From Chara braunii (Eukaryota > Streptophyta > Charophyceae > Charales > Characeae), in contig BFEA01000296.1 in NCBI GenBank assembly GCA_003427395.1, forward strand, positions 531,994 through 554,304: a DNA stretch of 22,311 nt, read 5' to 3'. Shown piece after piece: positions 1 through 9,292 of this stretch; the first letter of the stretch is position 1; the number at the start of each line of letters is the position of its first letter. The position numbers were made by a program, and so were the translations under genes. The notes beneath the pieces were generated by a model that was not told the origin of the DNA, searched no databases, and saw nothing but the letters and a program-made list of their open reading frames with translations.

Positions 1-120
1 AGGGCCCTGACTGAACTGCTACCGAAAGGCAGGTCGAGTTAAACTTTCAACTGCAATTGAAACTCGGCCCCTGACTGAAATGCGAAATCAGTGTTTCGAA
101 TGCAATTACGAACTATTTTC
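1..120. repeat. Hairpin-rich edge sequence with a repeated decamer
   Basis: No coding signal. The window opens on the palindrome agggccct (1-8). The word cctgactgaa occurs at 6-15 and 70-79. A hairpin pairs 35-40 with 61-66 and 47-50 with 57-60 around a six-base loop, and a smaller one pairs 74-78 with 88-92. The style resembles the hairpin array near 18.5 kb, but I see no long shared sequence. It may be the end of a repeat cut by the window edge. Confidence 0.4.
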
Positions 121-157
121 ATGACTGCGCCGAAGTTACCCCCTTTTTTTTTTTTGG

Positions 158-159
<2 letters not shown>

Positions 160-201
<42 letters not shown>
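160..201. repeat. (TG)n microsatellite, about 20 units
   Basis: This is an uninterrupted TG dinucleotide tract, preceded by a T-run (144-155) and followed by C-rich and A-rich homopolymers around 231-251. Long perfect TG tracts are common in animal genomes. Apparent reading frames over it encode only poly(Cys-Val) or poly(His-Thr). Confidence 0.97.
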
Positions 202-204
<3 letters not shown>

Positions 205-326
205 GTCATGTTCACTATACACAAAATCCACCCCCCAAAAAAGAAAAAAAAATGGTGCGTGTGGACCTTTCCGCGACAAGGATTGGTAGTTCAGACACTT
301 GCGAGCCCACAAAGAAATATTCTCCA

Positions 327-798
327 GTCTGCCTAGCTCAGTTGGTTAGGCATGCAAGTGGCATTCAGGAGGTTGTGGGTTCAAGCCCCATAGCCTCCTG
401 CGGCGCACTTAGTGCCAACGGACTGTGATAGTCCTCTGGATACTCCTGATCGGTACTAGCGGGGTCTATGACCAACACGGGTGTGAGTGTGAGCGCGAGT
501 GGGTTGTGTGTGGTGTGTGGGAGAGTGTTGGCCATAGCCTCTGCTCCTACTCGATGAAGGGTGGGGGAAGATGAGAAAGGGAGGCACAGCTACTGGCAGG
601 TCTTGGTCTTTGTGTTAGCCAGACCCCCACTGGCGGCCCCAACCCTATACCCTAAGGGGCAAGGGGCAACATGAAATCTCCCCTTCACAGAGAGAGGAAA
701 CTATGCTTGCAGGGGTCCCCTCTAGATAGTCTTAGGAGTAGGTTGTGGAAGGTAAAGAAACAGAGAGAAGAGTATAGGGAAAAAAAAAAAAAAAAAAA
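327..798 (+). mobile_element. tRNA-derived SINE, full length with poly(A) tail
   Basis: The head looks like a degenerate tRNA gene. An A box (TAGCTCAGTTGG, 334-345) and a B box (GGTTCAAGCCC, 378-388) both match the Pol III internal promoter consensus at tRNA-like spacing. If the A box starts at tRNA position 8, the head begins at 327. The acceptor stem does not close, so it is not a functional tRNA. The head runs into an unrelated body with a TG-rich stretch (about 480-535), and the element ends in a 19-base A-run (780-798). That is the normal SINE plan: Pol III transcript, unrelated body, A tail, mobilised in trans by a LINE. Part of the body (448-590) recurs at 1709-1880. Confidence 0.82.
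334..388 (+). promoter_or_regulatory. Pol III type 2 internal promoter (A and B boxes) of the SINE
   Basis: The A box is at 334-345 and the B box at 378-388. Their starts are 44 bases apart, which is normal for a tRNA-type promoter read by TFIIIC. Both match consensus at nearly every position, so this copy could still be transcribed. That is inference. Confidence 0.75.
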
Positions 799-823
799 GA
801 AAGGAAGAAGGCCACACCTGAAA

Positions 824-944
824 GGGCATACTCACACTGGGACTTCCCTGGAAGTATCTGACCACAATTCTGCCTTCAGCTGGATGCATCTGACGACAAC
901 TGTGTCCAGAGGTCAGTTGGAAAAGGCCTAGTGTGAGTATGCTC
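824..944. mobile_element. MITE-like element with 18-bp terminal inverted repeats
   Basis: The left end gggcatactcacactggg (824-841) is the inverted complement of 927-944 at 16 of 18 positions. Weaker pairing continues inward: ctgacc near 858-863 pairs with ggtcag at 911-916. The 121-bp unit has no coding capacity, so it would be a non-autonomous DNA transposon moved by a transposase elsewhere. I do not see a clean target-site duplication, so the superfamily is unassigned. It lies just after the SINE tail. Confidence 0.7.
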
Positions 945-988
945 TAAGGGATCAGCCTTTGAGCTCTAAGGGATCAGTCTTCGAGCTC
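941..988. repeat. 22-bp tandem duplication
   Basis: Two 22-bp copies (941-962 and 963-984) start with gctctaagggatcag and are followed by a partial third (gctc, 985-988). They differ at three positions. The duplication overlaps the right end of the MITE by four bases, which makes that boundary hard to set. Confidence 0.8.
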
Positions 989-1012
989 AGGAAACCCCTA
1001 ATGCAGAGGTAC

Positions 1013-1137
1013 TAGGCTACTACCGTCTTCCCTCGAACACAATGCACCCTTATTTTGGCCGTATCTGGCCGGAAATAAAGCTTGTATACATTCATTTTTA
1101 GGGTGCGTTATGTTCGGGGGAAGACGGTAGCTAGTAG
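1013..1137. repeat. Foldback element with 31-bp near-perfect inverted arms
   Basis: The left arm 1020-1050 and right arm 1100-1130 are inverted complements at 28 of 31 positions. Two of the three differences would form G-U pairs in RNA. The loop (1051-1099) contains a second, smaller inverted repeat pairing ttattttggcc at 1050-1060 with ggccggaaataa at 1067-1078. Outside the main arms, TACTAG at 1010-1015 and CTAGTA at 1131-1136 suggest pairing continues across a small bulge. It is non-coding. It could be a short MITE or a structured RNA source. Confidence 0.85.
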
Positions 1138-1699
1138 CTCCTAATCTTCTCCCCCTGCAGTCTTTGAGCCCATAAGCCCACACGTGTCGGATCCCCCCAT
1201 GAAGAGGTGATTGATTTCACAAACAAAAAAAAAGGGAGACACAAATATAGCTCCATGTACCCTGCCCATGCTCACACCAGTTCCCCAGTTCCCCAGGAAA
1301 ATCTTGTGGCTGTAAAAATATATTCCACAAGTTTCAGAGCCTCAGGGCTACCAGAAAATGGCACAAAAAAAAAAAAGAAAAAAAAAAGACCAGAATGGCT
1401 GGTGCAGTCAGCCGAAAAGAAGAAAAAGGGCACTGGTGCCGGTTTGTTTGTGTGTCCTTCTTCTTCTTTTTTTTTTTTTTTTCAAACACACAACACAACG
1501 GTTACCCCTTTATATTCTGGGGGGGGGGTCCATAATGAACCAGAAACAGTTTTCCGAGCGGTGGGAGACTACCTAAAGTACCCAGTCCTACTCAGCATTT
1601 CTTGTCCATTACGAACCATAACCCTGACTACCTGCAGTCTCTATTCCTTTCCCACTGCAACCCCTTCAACCCGTTAAATGGTAATGGAAAACAGAATAT
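1138..1699. other. Non-coding stretch with A, T and G homopolymers
   Basis: I see no gene. The sequence holds A-rich runs (1225-1235, 1363-1388), a T-run (1467-1482) and a G-run near 1519-1527. The 156-codon frame here is mostly poly-Lys and poly-Phe from these runs. The word acaacggttaccc at 1496-1508 recurs near 2327-2339, which may be a trace of an older duplication. Confidence 0.6.
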
Positions 1700-2180
1700 C
1701 AAAGGGGGATCGGTAATAGCATGGTCCTTGGCCAACAGGGGTGTGGGTGTGAGTGTGAGTGGGAGTGTGAGTGTGAGTGTGAGTGTGAACGGGTTGTGTG
1801 TAGTGTGTGGTAGAGTGTTGGCCCTAGACACTGCTGTTATTCGGTTGGGGGTGGGGGACTATGAAAAGGGAGGAGCAGCCGAGGGTGGGAGTTCAGCCAT
1901 TGCCCGTAGAACTTCCGTAGCCATTGTAGCGCGGCGGACACCATCCTGGGTGGGGCTAGGCCAATGGGAAGCAGGAGCTCTACAAGTGGGAAGGGTGACA
2001 TATGCAGCCCTGGGGGAGAGAAGGATGCTCTGGAGCAAGAACTATGATGGCCATATGCCCAACAATCACTGTCCCAAAAGATGTTTCCAAGGGACGCTGG
2101 ACCCGATTTCCAGCAGGTGCTGCTCCCCACCAATAGATGGAGCCTCTATAGCGTAGTTTAAAAAAAGGAAAAAAAAAGAG
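1700..2180 (+). mobile_element. SINE-like retroposon with a LINE-derived 3' end and A-rich tail
   Basis: Segment 1709-1880 is a diverged copy of the SINE body at 448-590. They share the gatcggta start, a GTGTGA-rich stretch, the words gagtgttggcc and gggttgtgtgt, and a gaaaagggagg ending. The tRNA head is missing or unrecognisable. Downstream, 2088-2146 matches the 3'-terminal sequence of LINE-B at 57 of 59 positions in sense orientation, followed by an A-rich tail (2158-2179). This is the layout of a SINE that shares its partner LINE's 3' recognition tail. Alternatively a 5'-truncated LINE fragment landed beside an old SINE copy; the 1881-2087 segment matches nothing else I can see. Confidence 0.6.
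2088..2146 (+). repeat. Shared 59-nt LINE 3'-terminal tail, copy 3
   Basis: This is the reverse complement of 13560-13618 (LINE-B, two differences) and of 3164-3222 (LINE-A, more differences). The similarity stops abruptly at gtcccttg on the 5' side in all three. An A-rich tail follows 12 bases downstream. In stringent LINE families the 3' end is what the reverse transcriptase recognises. That role is inferred here. Confidence 0.85.
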
Positions 2181-2231
2181 AATTCTTTTTTTTTTCACAG
2201 GAACAATTCTTTTTGTTTTTTTCACAGGAAC
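2181..2231 (+). repeat. 24-bp tandem pair: T-run followed by cacaggaac
   Basis: Two units (2181-2204 and about 2205-2231) each consist of aattc, a T-run and cacaggaac. Each looks like a polypyrimidine tract plus a CAG acceptor, but I see no exon downstream. I read this as a simple duplication beside a retroposon tail. Confidence 0.6.
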
Positions 2232-2344
2232 TATCAGTGAATGGGCCCCACGCCAAAAAACTAACGCTAAATCATGCGAACGAAATAAGAATACCAAGCT
2301 CTAGAGAATTCTACTTTGCTGTGCACAACGGTTACCCTTTGGAG

Positions 2345-2711
2345 GGCTATCCTCCTAGTACGTACCTTAGAGTTGAGGCTGGCATAGCAGTCCTTAGTAC
2401 AGATATCGGGGGTGTCAGGATATACAGCACCTTCCTGCGTGGCCGGAACGGGCTCCAGAGATATACGAGGGAACGGAGGATCCCCATCTCTCTACCATCA
2501 ACACCAAAGAACACTGTTACAGTAGTAAAGACAACATAAGGATAAGGAACTCAGTCCATAACTCATGACCTAGGGTTGGCTATCCTCCTAGTACGTAGCA
2601 TAGGGTTGAGGCTGGCATAGCAGTTCCTTAGTACGGGATGTCGGGGGTGTCATGGCCGGAACGGGCTCCAGGGACATACGAGGGAACGGAGGATACCCAG
2701 CTCTCTATCAT
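2345..2711. repeat. Direct repeat pair, offset 233 bp
   Basis: Copy 1 (2345-about 2500) and copy 2 (2578-about 2711) both begin ggctatcctcctagtacgta and share gttgaggctggcatagcag, cgggggtgtca and ggccggaacgggctccag. Copy 2 lacks about 22 bases around the ggatatacagcacc segment of copy 1. The repeat is non-coding and I cannot assign its family. Confidence 0.85.
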
Positions 2712-3022
2712 AACCACACAACTAAGCTAGATGGGAGTCACTGTGCACCTCATGACGACCTGTAGTAGCATGTTCATACCTAGCTCGCGAAGTCCCCGTG
2801 CAAACAGGCTTGCACGGTGTCTGCTTCAACCGGCGCTGAGTAGGGGGCAGGAGTCTCTGCTTAGCCCCGGTACCTGCAACCGCTGTCCGGTCAGGTCACC
2901 CCGCCAAGATGGCAATTGGTGATGGTCCTGGGTGGTTAACACTAGGGTAGGACAGGGGGGGGATGGGTGCACCAGGGCAAAAAAATGAGAGGAAGGGTGG
3001 TTGGGGTCTTCAGAGGGGTTCA
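2712..3022. other. Non-coding stretch, nothing recognised
   Basis: No feature supported. Short reading frames here are not conserved with anything else in the window. It is the 3' flank of LINE-A. Confidence 0.6.
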
Positions 3023-3043
3023 TCTTTTTTTTCTTTTCTTTTC

Positions 3044-3075
<32 letters not shown>

Positions 3076-3102
3076 CTTTTTTTCTTTTTTCTTTTTTTTT
3101 TT
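3023..3102 (-). repeat. LINE-A 3' tail, (AAAAG)n
   Basis: The plus strand reads (TTTTC)n with longer T-runs; on the element's own strand this is an A-rich tail with regular G interruptions. It directly follows the 3' UTR, so it is the retrotransposition tail, probably expanded as a microsatellite. Confidence 0.85.
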
Positions 3103-3459
3103 AAACCAACCCCCACCGGTGTTAGTGCCGCTGATAAGAGCAGACACCACTACCACCAGGAGGGGGGCTCCATCTATTGGTGGGGAGCATCAGCTGCTGG
3201 AAAACGGGTCCAGCGTCCCATGTACAGAGAATAACTCAGATCAATGAGAGCGGTAACGATGGGATCTGCCAGCATTGATTGCCCTGCTACCCAGGGGATT
3301 GACTGAGCAGTCCTACGTAGTATCCTCTTCCCTCGAATGGGTGTCAGATAAACCAATCTAAGCCTGGCACTATGTACTGGAGGGAGAGCCCTCATGGGGG
3401 AGAAGGGGGGGGGGGGGCTCTTCACCGTGGAACCGGCGCCAGATGTCTACAGCTACTCA
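3103..3459 (-). other. LINE-A 3' UTR with the shared 3'-terminal sequence
   Basis: This segment aligns with LINE-B 13509-about 13810. Shared blocks are cagacaccac, the 59-nt tail core (3164-3222), a ccagcattgatt block (about 3272-3283), a gggattgactgagca block and ctcttcacc...ggcgccagatg near the ORF2 stop. A 14-base G-run lies near 3405-3418. It is non-coding. Confidence 0.85.
3164..3222 (-). repeat. Shared 59-nt LINE 3'-terminal tail, copy 1 (LINE-A)
   Basis: Compared with LINE-B (13560-13618) it differs at about five to six positions, mostly in a short variable patch after ggtggggagc. The words catctattggtggggagc and cgggtccagcgtccc are identical across all three copies. Confidence 0.88.
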
Positions 3460-4092
3460 CTAGCTCCTCCCACCCCCACCCGTCCCATTGGAAACGTCCT
3501 CAGTCTCGCCCGTACCAATCCAGACCAACCAAACAATTTGAAGGGGGGGAAAGGGGTCAGGGAAGTCTTCAGTAGGTCGCATGGGGATTGCTGTGTCAAT
3601 CTTAGTCCATTCATGAAAAACTAGTCTGTAGTCCCTTACTAGTTCCCTCCTCTCTTGCCCTTCCCCGAGGTCCTTTTGGCCGCCTTTCCATTCAACTTCC
3701 CCAATTTTCCCCCCGTTTTCCCCTCCAAGCCAGCTCAGGCTAAAATCCTTAATTCTTTGTTGGATGTCTTTTGGCGAATGTAGTGGATGGATCTGCACCT
3801 TAACTTTCTCCCATTTTGCAGAGATTTCAGTTTGGATCTGTTGTTGTATGCTTTCTGTGAACTCTGGGCCCTCCAGTTGTGCTCTTTCCATTGCATATGT
3901 ACAGCGCCGTCGCCAGAGGGCCCAGAGCACCACCCTGCGGCCCAGTTTGAGCATATTGCAGGTGAAGTCGTCAAGTTGGTCGTAGGGGTAGGCTTCACAT
4001 AGCAAGGTTTTCCAATCCCACGGCCACTGGATCTCGGTTTCTAATTGCCCCCAGATTCTATCCCACCATCTCCACAGCCACACTGCACCCGG

Positions 4093-4164
4093 GCACTGAA
4101 GAAAAATGTGTTCTATTGTTTCTGGCATTTTCCTGGAGGGGAACACATCGGTGCAGAGCCTACA
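4093..4164 (-). other. LINE-A ORF2 C-terminal CCHC finger
   Basis: The pattern is C-x2-C-x14-H-x4-C (WCRLC ... EHIFLQC), followed by a Trp-rich stretch. This matches the zf-RVT type of zinc-binding motif found C-terminal to the RT of many LINEs and thought to help bind template RNA or target. All four ligands are present, although a frameshift lies just upstream (about 4185-4200). Confidence 0.88.
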
Positions 4165-5162
4165 CCAAGGGAGACGAGCCCTCTCTGTTCTAAATTCGTT
4201 CTCACGATCAACCAATCGTTTGTTGGCAGGCTCCGGTGCTCGATCTGCCATTGCAGCGAGGCAAATTTTGCTGGCTTCTCCTTTATCGTTCTGAACCATT
4301 TTATATTTCTTAGATTGTTCTTGTCAACATTCAGGTGGCTCATCCAACGTGCCTCTACCTTGTCCTGCAGGTTTATTTTCGGTATGAGGAGTCGGTAGGT
4401 CGATTTAACAGTCAGACCGTATAGCGATCTGGTGAGTTTCCTTCCTTTCCCTGCTGGAGTGGTCCATGTCCATTCCTCGGGGTCCAGGGCGAGTTTGTAG
4501 ATCGAACTCTGAGGACAGTAAGTGATCCATTGCTCCTTTTCATGGAGCACTCTGATTCTGAATAGGTCCTCTTTGTGGCACAAAATCGTTTCTTCCGGAG
4601 AGGTTCTTCGAAGTGCATTGTTACTACTTATTTGAAAGAGATTGACAATTATGAGTCTGTCTGGAGCGCAGTGAGCGACGCTGCCCACCTGGTCTGAGCG
4701 ATCCCTCAATGCCACCCAGTCTGATTCTTGTAGGACCGGGCCTTTCCTTAGGATTCTCCAACAGGCTAGAGGGATCTTTTCAATTATGGTTTCCAGGGCG
4801 ACTTCCGGTCGATGACAATAGCGCAGTCTCTTTCTTAGATCACCTGGGTCAATCCAGTTCCTTTGTTCTTTGTCCCATAGATCATGAACCCTTGTTACAC
4901 CCCGCCTGACCCAGCCCCGCCACTGGGGGTCCACGCAGTGGAGGGTTTGGCCCTTTGAATCTGTTATCCATCTGTTCCCAAAAAGCGGTTGTCGTGCCAC
5001 CTCTTCCCATCTTTCTGGTGGGGTTTTATCTGGCAGGGGTAGACTTCTCCAAGTTTGCAGGAGGTCCGACCAAAAGGGGTCGTTTCGCAGGTCGTCCCTT
5101 GCTGCTTGTCTACATGAGTCGTGGGACGGGTGGTCATGCCTCGCGCCTCGTCTCGGGATGGG

Positions 5163-7296
5163 TCACTCCCTGTTTTCTAGCCACATCCGCGGATCATTCT
5201 TCTCCGCTGTTTGTGGCGCCAGGCGGGCAATCTGTTCCAGGGCTAGCTCCTTCCACAGGGTATCCTCGTTGAAAAGGAGGCCTTTGAGCCATTGCAACGC
5301 TAGAGCCTTGGTTTGCAGCAGGGGATCTATTATGCCCAACCCACCTCTCGATTTTGGTTGGGTTACAGATTGCCAAGCCACCCTGCTGATCACATTGTTC
5401 TTCTCGTGGTTGCCTCTCCATAGAAAAGCAGCTATCTGGCGTTGCAGGGGGCGCAGGGCGTTCTTGTCCAGGGCCCAAATGACTGATTTGTACCACAAGG
5501 ACGCAGGATAACGTTATTTATTATCAGGGAGCGTCCTATCAGTGAGGTGTGTTTGTTCTTCCATAGTAACATCTTTTCTTGGGGCGGACCAGAGATCCAC
5601 TGGTTATTGGTAGTTGGCCTACCTTCTGCCGACAGCAACACCCCAACTACCCTGAGCGGGGCTTCCTTGGGTAGCCATTTGAGTTTAGGTTCTTCAGGGG
5701 CCGCACTCCTTGGTGGTGAATCCACCAACCCCGGGTTTTATTTCCCCAATTGACCTTCATATCTTCGAGCCTACAAAAGCGGTCCATCATATGTTGGACT
5801 TCCGCCATCGATGCGTGGGAAACCTCGATCATTAGCATCAGGTCATCCGCAAACAGGGAGCAGACAGGGATTGCCTCCTGCGGTATGGAAGACACTTGTA
5901 TTCTTTGGATGTTCTTATGCTTCCTCAGGTTGGCCGCCAGAGCTTCCATGACGATGACAAACAGAAACGGGGCTATAGAGTCCCTTTGCCTGACCGACCT
6001 TTGGAGCTATATGGGTGGGGATAGGTTGCCATTCACCATGACTCTAGTCGTTGCATTGGTATGAAGGATCTTCACCCAGCGCCTGAAGCTCGGACCACAG
6101 TTGAATTTCTCCAGACATTTGTCTAGGAACAACCAATCCACATGATCGTATGCTTTTTCAAAATCGATAGAGATGATTGCTGCATTGCTTTTGGACTGTC
6201 TTGTTAGTTTGATCACCTCGTTTACCAGCAGAACATTGTCCTGGATGTTCCTACCGTGAATGAAGCCGGTTTGGTCAGGGTGTATGATATCGGGCATAAC
6301 CAACACCAAACGGTTGGCGAGGGTTTTGGCCATTAGTTTGTATACCATAGTGGGTAAGGTAATGAGCCTGTAATTCCTAATATTAGTACGTTCCCCTTTC
6401 TTATACAGGAGCGTCAGGACTCCCTGGCTCACTATCTCCCCTGTCTGGCCGGTTGCCCACACCGCCCGGTAGTAATCCATGAGGTCTTGTGAAATGTCTG
6501 TCCACATAGACTCCCAGTATTCTTTAGGTAGCCTGTCTATTCCGGGGGTCTTTTCTTCTTCCATCTGGAGTAATACCGTCCATATTTCTTCTTTTGACAG
6601 GGGTTTGTCCAAGGCGTCCCTTTGCTTGTCACTTAAAGTTTTGTCTAAAGGCCGCAGAAAATCCTCAATTTCCATCATGCGGTGTGGCAGAGGTAGGTGA
6701 CCGCATTCGGAAGTGAAGAGGTCCTGATAGAAATCCCTTGCTATTTTAGTACAAGTTGCGGTGGATGTGTGTAGGGGGTCGTGGTTGCATTTGGGGTCTT
6801 CCAGAGCCTCTATTACTGATCTACCAGCCTGCCCCCTAGCCATCGCGAAGAACCGTGCGTCCATTGCTCCTTCCGTATTATGTCTGAAAAGTTTTCCCCG
6901 TATTCCGACTCCTTGCCATCGGTTTTCCATGTGACACAGGAGGTGGGTTTCGAGGTTATTAATAGTATTGGCTATCTCTTCTTGCTGTGTTCCGTTTTCT
7001 GCTTCTACCTCTTGGTGGTACAACTGTTGCAGCTTATGTTGTAGGTCCACCTCTTTTACGTGGCGTTGTCTCGCGAGAAGTTTAGAGTATTCGTTGCACT
7101 TGCGGCCTAGGAATGCCAGACCATTGTTGAACCACATAATTTCATCGTCTATCTGGTCTCTCTGTTTTCGCCAGAAGGACCAGACATCTCTGAGGTATGC
7201 TTTGAAGCGCTCAATGGCCAGGAGGGAGGTGTTGAGTTTGTAGAACCCCCTTACCCTGGTCTGTTTTTTTACCGAAATGAAAGGATAGTGACACAC
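5163..7296 (-). other. LINE-A reverse transcriptase domain, with stop and frameshifts
   Basis: A linker rich in basic and acidic residues (about 7296-6560) leads into RT. Motifs in order are LLYKKG with NYRLITLP (motifs 0/1), DQTGFIHGRN, SIDFEKAYD (motif A, catalytic Asp near 6165), VRQRDSIAPFLF (motif B) and FADD (motif C, 5842-5853). The catalytic aspartates remain. Motif B has lost the expected Gly of the RQG signature, and a UAG at 6007-6009 interrupts the frame just before it. Frame changes near 5700 and 5500 break the thumb and connector. Confidence 0.95.
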
Positions 7297-8065
7297 ATTG
7301 CATGGTCCAGGCCGGGGTACGGGCTTCGCGGGAAAATTTCTGCGATTTGTAGGACACCTTGTATTTCCTCTGAGATCAGGATTAGATCGATTCTGGACCT
7401 CGTTGCTTTTTCTGTGCTATTTTTTCGAAAACAAGTGTACCGTCGGTTATTTGGGAAGTGTCTTCTGAAGGTATCGAAGAGGTTAAGGGATTGTTTAAGC
7501 TCCGCGATGCACCTCTCGTTATTCTGTATATACGTCGGGCACAGAGTGGGGATGTTCCATTTGTCTAACACACGGTCCGGGGCCGCGTTGAAATCGCCCA
7601 CTATGATCACTGGGATGCCCACTGGGAGTTTGTCTTTCAGGGACTCTAAAAGAAGCGCTGGCGCGCTGTCAGATCATTCGGGGCGTATATGTTTAATATG
7701 CAGACAACTTCTATTTCCAACATCGCCAGCAAGTAAACCCGTCGTCCCTCCTCCTGGTCAGCTGCCCAGTTTAGCATCTGAACTCGTGTGTCTGGAGGAA
7801 GCCATATAGCTACGCCCCCACTCCCTGGCCGGGGGGCGTGTGCCCTGAAGGCTGGGTGGGGCCACAACACCTTATGTTGGTGGTTGTGGTCAGGGTTGTC
7901 CATGAGGTCGGTTTCCTGCAGGCATATCACATCTGGCCATTTTCTCTCATCCACCCCTTTGAGTTGGTCCATAATCGCCTGTCTTTTGGGTTGCTTTGCT
8001 GATGCTAGCCCGTTGACATTGATCGAGCGCAGGTCCAAATCGGCTTGTCTCAGACTGAGTCGTCA
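7269..8065 (-). other. LINE-A APE-type endonuclease domain, frameshifted
   Basis: The metal-dependent endonuclease belongs to the exonuclease III/APE fold. Visible motifs in order are SINVNG near the N-terminus, CLQET (the metal-binding Glu), NIYAPND, GDFNAAPD, SRIDLIL and LDHAM. The catalytic Asp/Asn and final His are retained, but the Ser usually found before the last Asp-His is Leu here. One frameshift (about 7622-7646) splits it between NIYAPND and GDFN, and another near 7290 joins it to the RT piece. Confidence 0.93.
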
Positions 8066-8137
8066 GGCCTTGTCCCTACCGTAAAGTGCCTCCACTGTGT
8101 TCATGTTGATGTTGCAGTTTCCTATTCATTGCCGTTT

Positions 8138-8590
8138 TTACATGGGGACCCATTTCTCGGAGTCCAACAGACCGCCGTTTTGGAGGATGTCGTTTCTGAG
8201 CATCTTCACCAGAAAGGAGCTGATCTCCGTTTTCGACCAAAGGTCACTTGGTTTAATTTTTAACAGCTGCAGATTCATGAGGGTGGCCCAGTCGAACCAG
8301 CGCAGACCCTCTGGCGATGCATGATTGTATCGCAAAAAGATGTTCTTGGTGGTCAATCTGCGTTGGCCGTATGACACCATGAGGGCCGAGGTAGCGCCCT
8401 CCGGTAGCTGTTCGTGTATCAATTGCGAGATTTCTGACTTGCTCAGTGACAGACATTCTGCCCATGAAGTGAGGGAAAGGAAGAGGGAGGAACACCCTCT
8501 TATGGAGACGTCCCCATAGGTCGCTCCCGTAGGGACTGCAAGGCCCAACTCCCAGACCCCAGCTCTTTTCCTTACCGGTAAAAACGTAAT
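8138..8590 (-). other. LINE-A ORF1 C-terminal domain
   Basis: This is about 150 codons in one frame, ending at EKWVPM and a UAA at 8138-8140. It aligns with LINE-C 21830-22285 through ELGL/EIGL, PEGATSA/PVGAKAM, NIFL/NLFI, LRWF...LMNL/LQWF...LMDL, LW...EI...KMLR/FW...DI...KILR and a final KW. The function is unknown. Conservation between divergent copies suggests it was a folded, selected part of ORF1. Confidence 0.75.
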
Positions 8591-8845
8591 ACCTTTGCTT
8601 GAGGGCGGTGCATCAGGGGGCACTTTTTCCAAGAGGTGACATTCTTTTTGTCTTTTACTAGTAAGATTATCCCCCGGGGGTTCAGGAGGAAGGGGGGGGG
8701 TCTTTCGGTTGGCTCGGGTGTCCCTTGGGTATAGCCGCTGTCCAAGTCGGCAGCGCTAAGCACAAACCCTCTGTTCGTTCCATTTCTACCTGGCCCAGTT
8801 TCACTGCACTGTCTTTTCCCTGATCTGCACAACCTGTTCCAACAC

Positions 8846-9139
8846 GCCCCTGCTCCTCCGTCTGTGTCGCTCCTATCCCCACCTGTTCTGCAGGTTCCTT
8901 TTGGTGGTCCTTTCCTTTTCGTTTCGGGCCCTGGTTTGCTGCCCTGTCTGCACAGTCCCTCCTTTCCTTTTCCTGCCCTTCTGTCCCAACTCGCCCCTGC
9001 TCCTCCGTCTGTGTCACTCCTATCCCCACCCGTTCTGCAGGTTCCTTTTGGAGGTCTTTTCCTTTTCCTTTCGGGCCGTGGTTCGCTGCCCTGTCTGCCA
9101 GTCTCTCCTTTCCTTGTCCTGCCCTTCTGTCTGTGTTTC
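8846..9139 (-). repeat. 147-bp tandem repeat inside LINE-A ORF1
   Basis: Two copies (8846-8992 and 8993-9139) begin, on the plus strand, gcccctgctcctccgtctgt. The unit is 49 codons, so the repeat is frame-preserving. It encodes a Lys/Arg/Glu/Gln/Gly-rich linker with recurring TQTEEQ, EKERRD and KEPAE. Such a linker could give flexible nucleic-acid contacts, which is inference. Confidence 0.85.
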
Positions 9140-9292
9140 GCCCCACCCCGCCGGTTCTGTCCCCTGCCCTTGCGTTTCTGCTGACTGAGTTTCCTGTCCC
9201 TTGGGTGCTGCAGAGTCATTTTGGGAGCTAATTTCTTTGTTCCCGTCTGTGGCGCGCCGGTCTTGATCCACACTTATTTCCCGGTCCTCCGT

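Larger units (their letters stand above)
3460..8065 (-). pseudogene. LINE-A ORF2 (APE endonuclease / reverse transcriptase / C-terminal CCHC), broken
   Basis: The ORF2 polyprotein of a non-LTR element nicks target DNA and primes reverse transcription of its own RNA. N- to C-terminal pieces are APE (8065-7269), RT (7296 to about 5160), a connector, and a C-terminal region with a CCHC finger (4164-4093). The frame changes near 7630, 7290, 5700, 5500 and 4200. In-frame stops occur at 6007 (UAG, between RT motifs A and B) and 5163. The pieces align throughout with the intact frame of LINE-B where the two overlap. The frame opens after a UGA with no ATG before the first conserved residues (about 8065), so the original start cannot be placed. 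About 70 bases separate it from the ORF1 stop. Confidence 0.95.

Noticed and set aside
327-400. Functional tRNA gene at the A/B boxes
   Set aside because: The acceptor stem and anticodon arm do not pair, and the head continues into a SINE body with a poly(A) tail. It is a tRNA-derived SINE head.
2826-3116. Lys-rich protein on the minus strand
   Set aside because: Produced by the (AAAAG)n tail of LINE-A.
3764-8324. Plus-strand frames of 60-170 codons opposite LINE-A ORF2
   Set aside because: They are antisense shadows of ORF2; all conserved motifs are on the minus strand.
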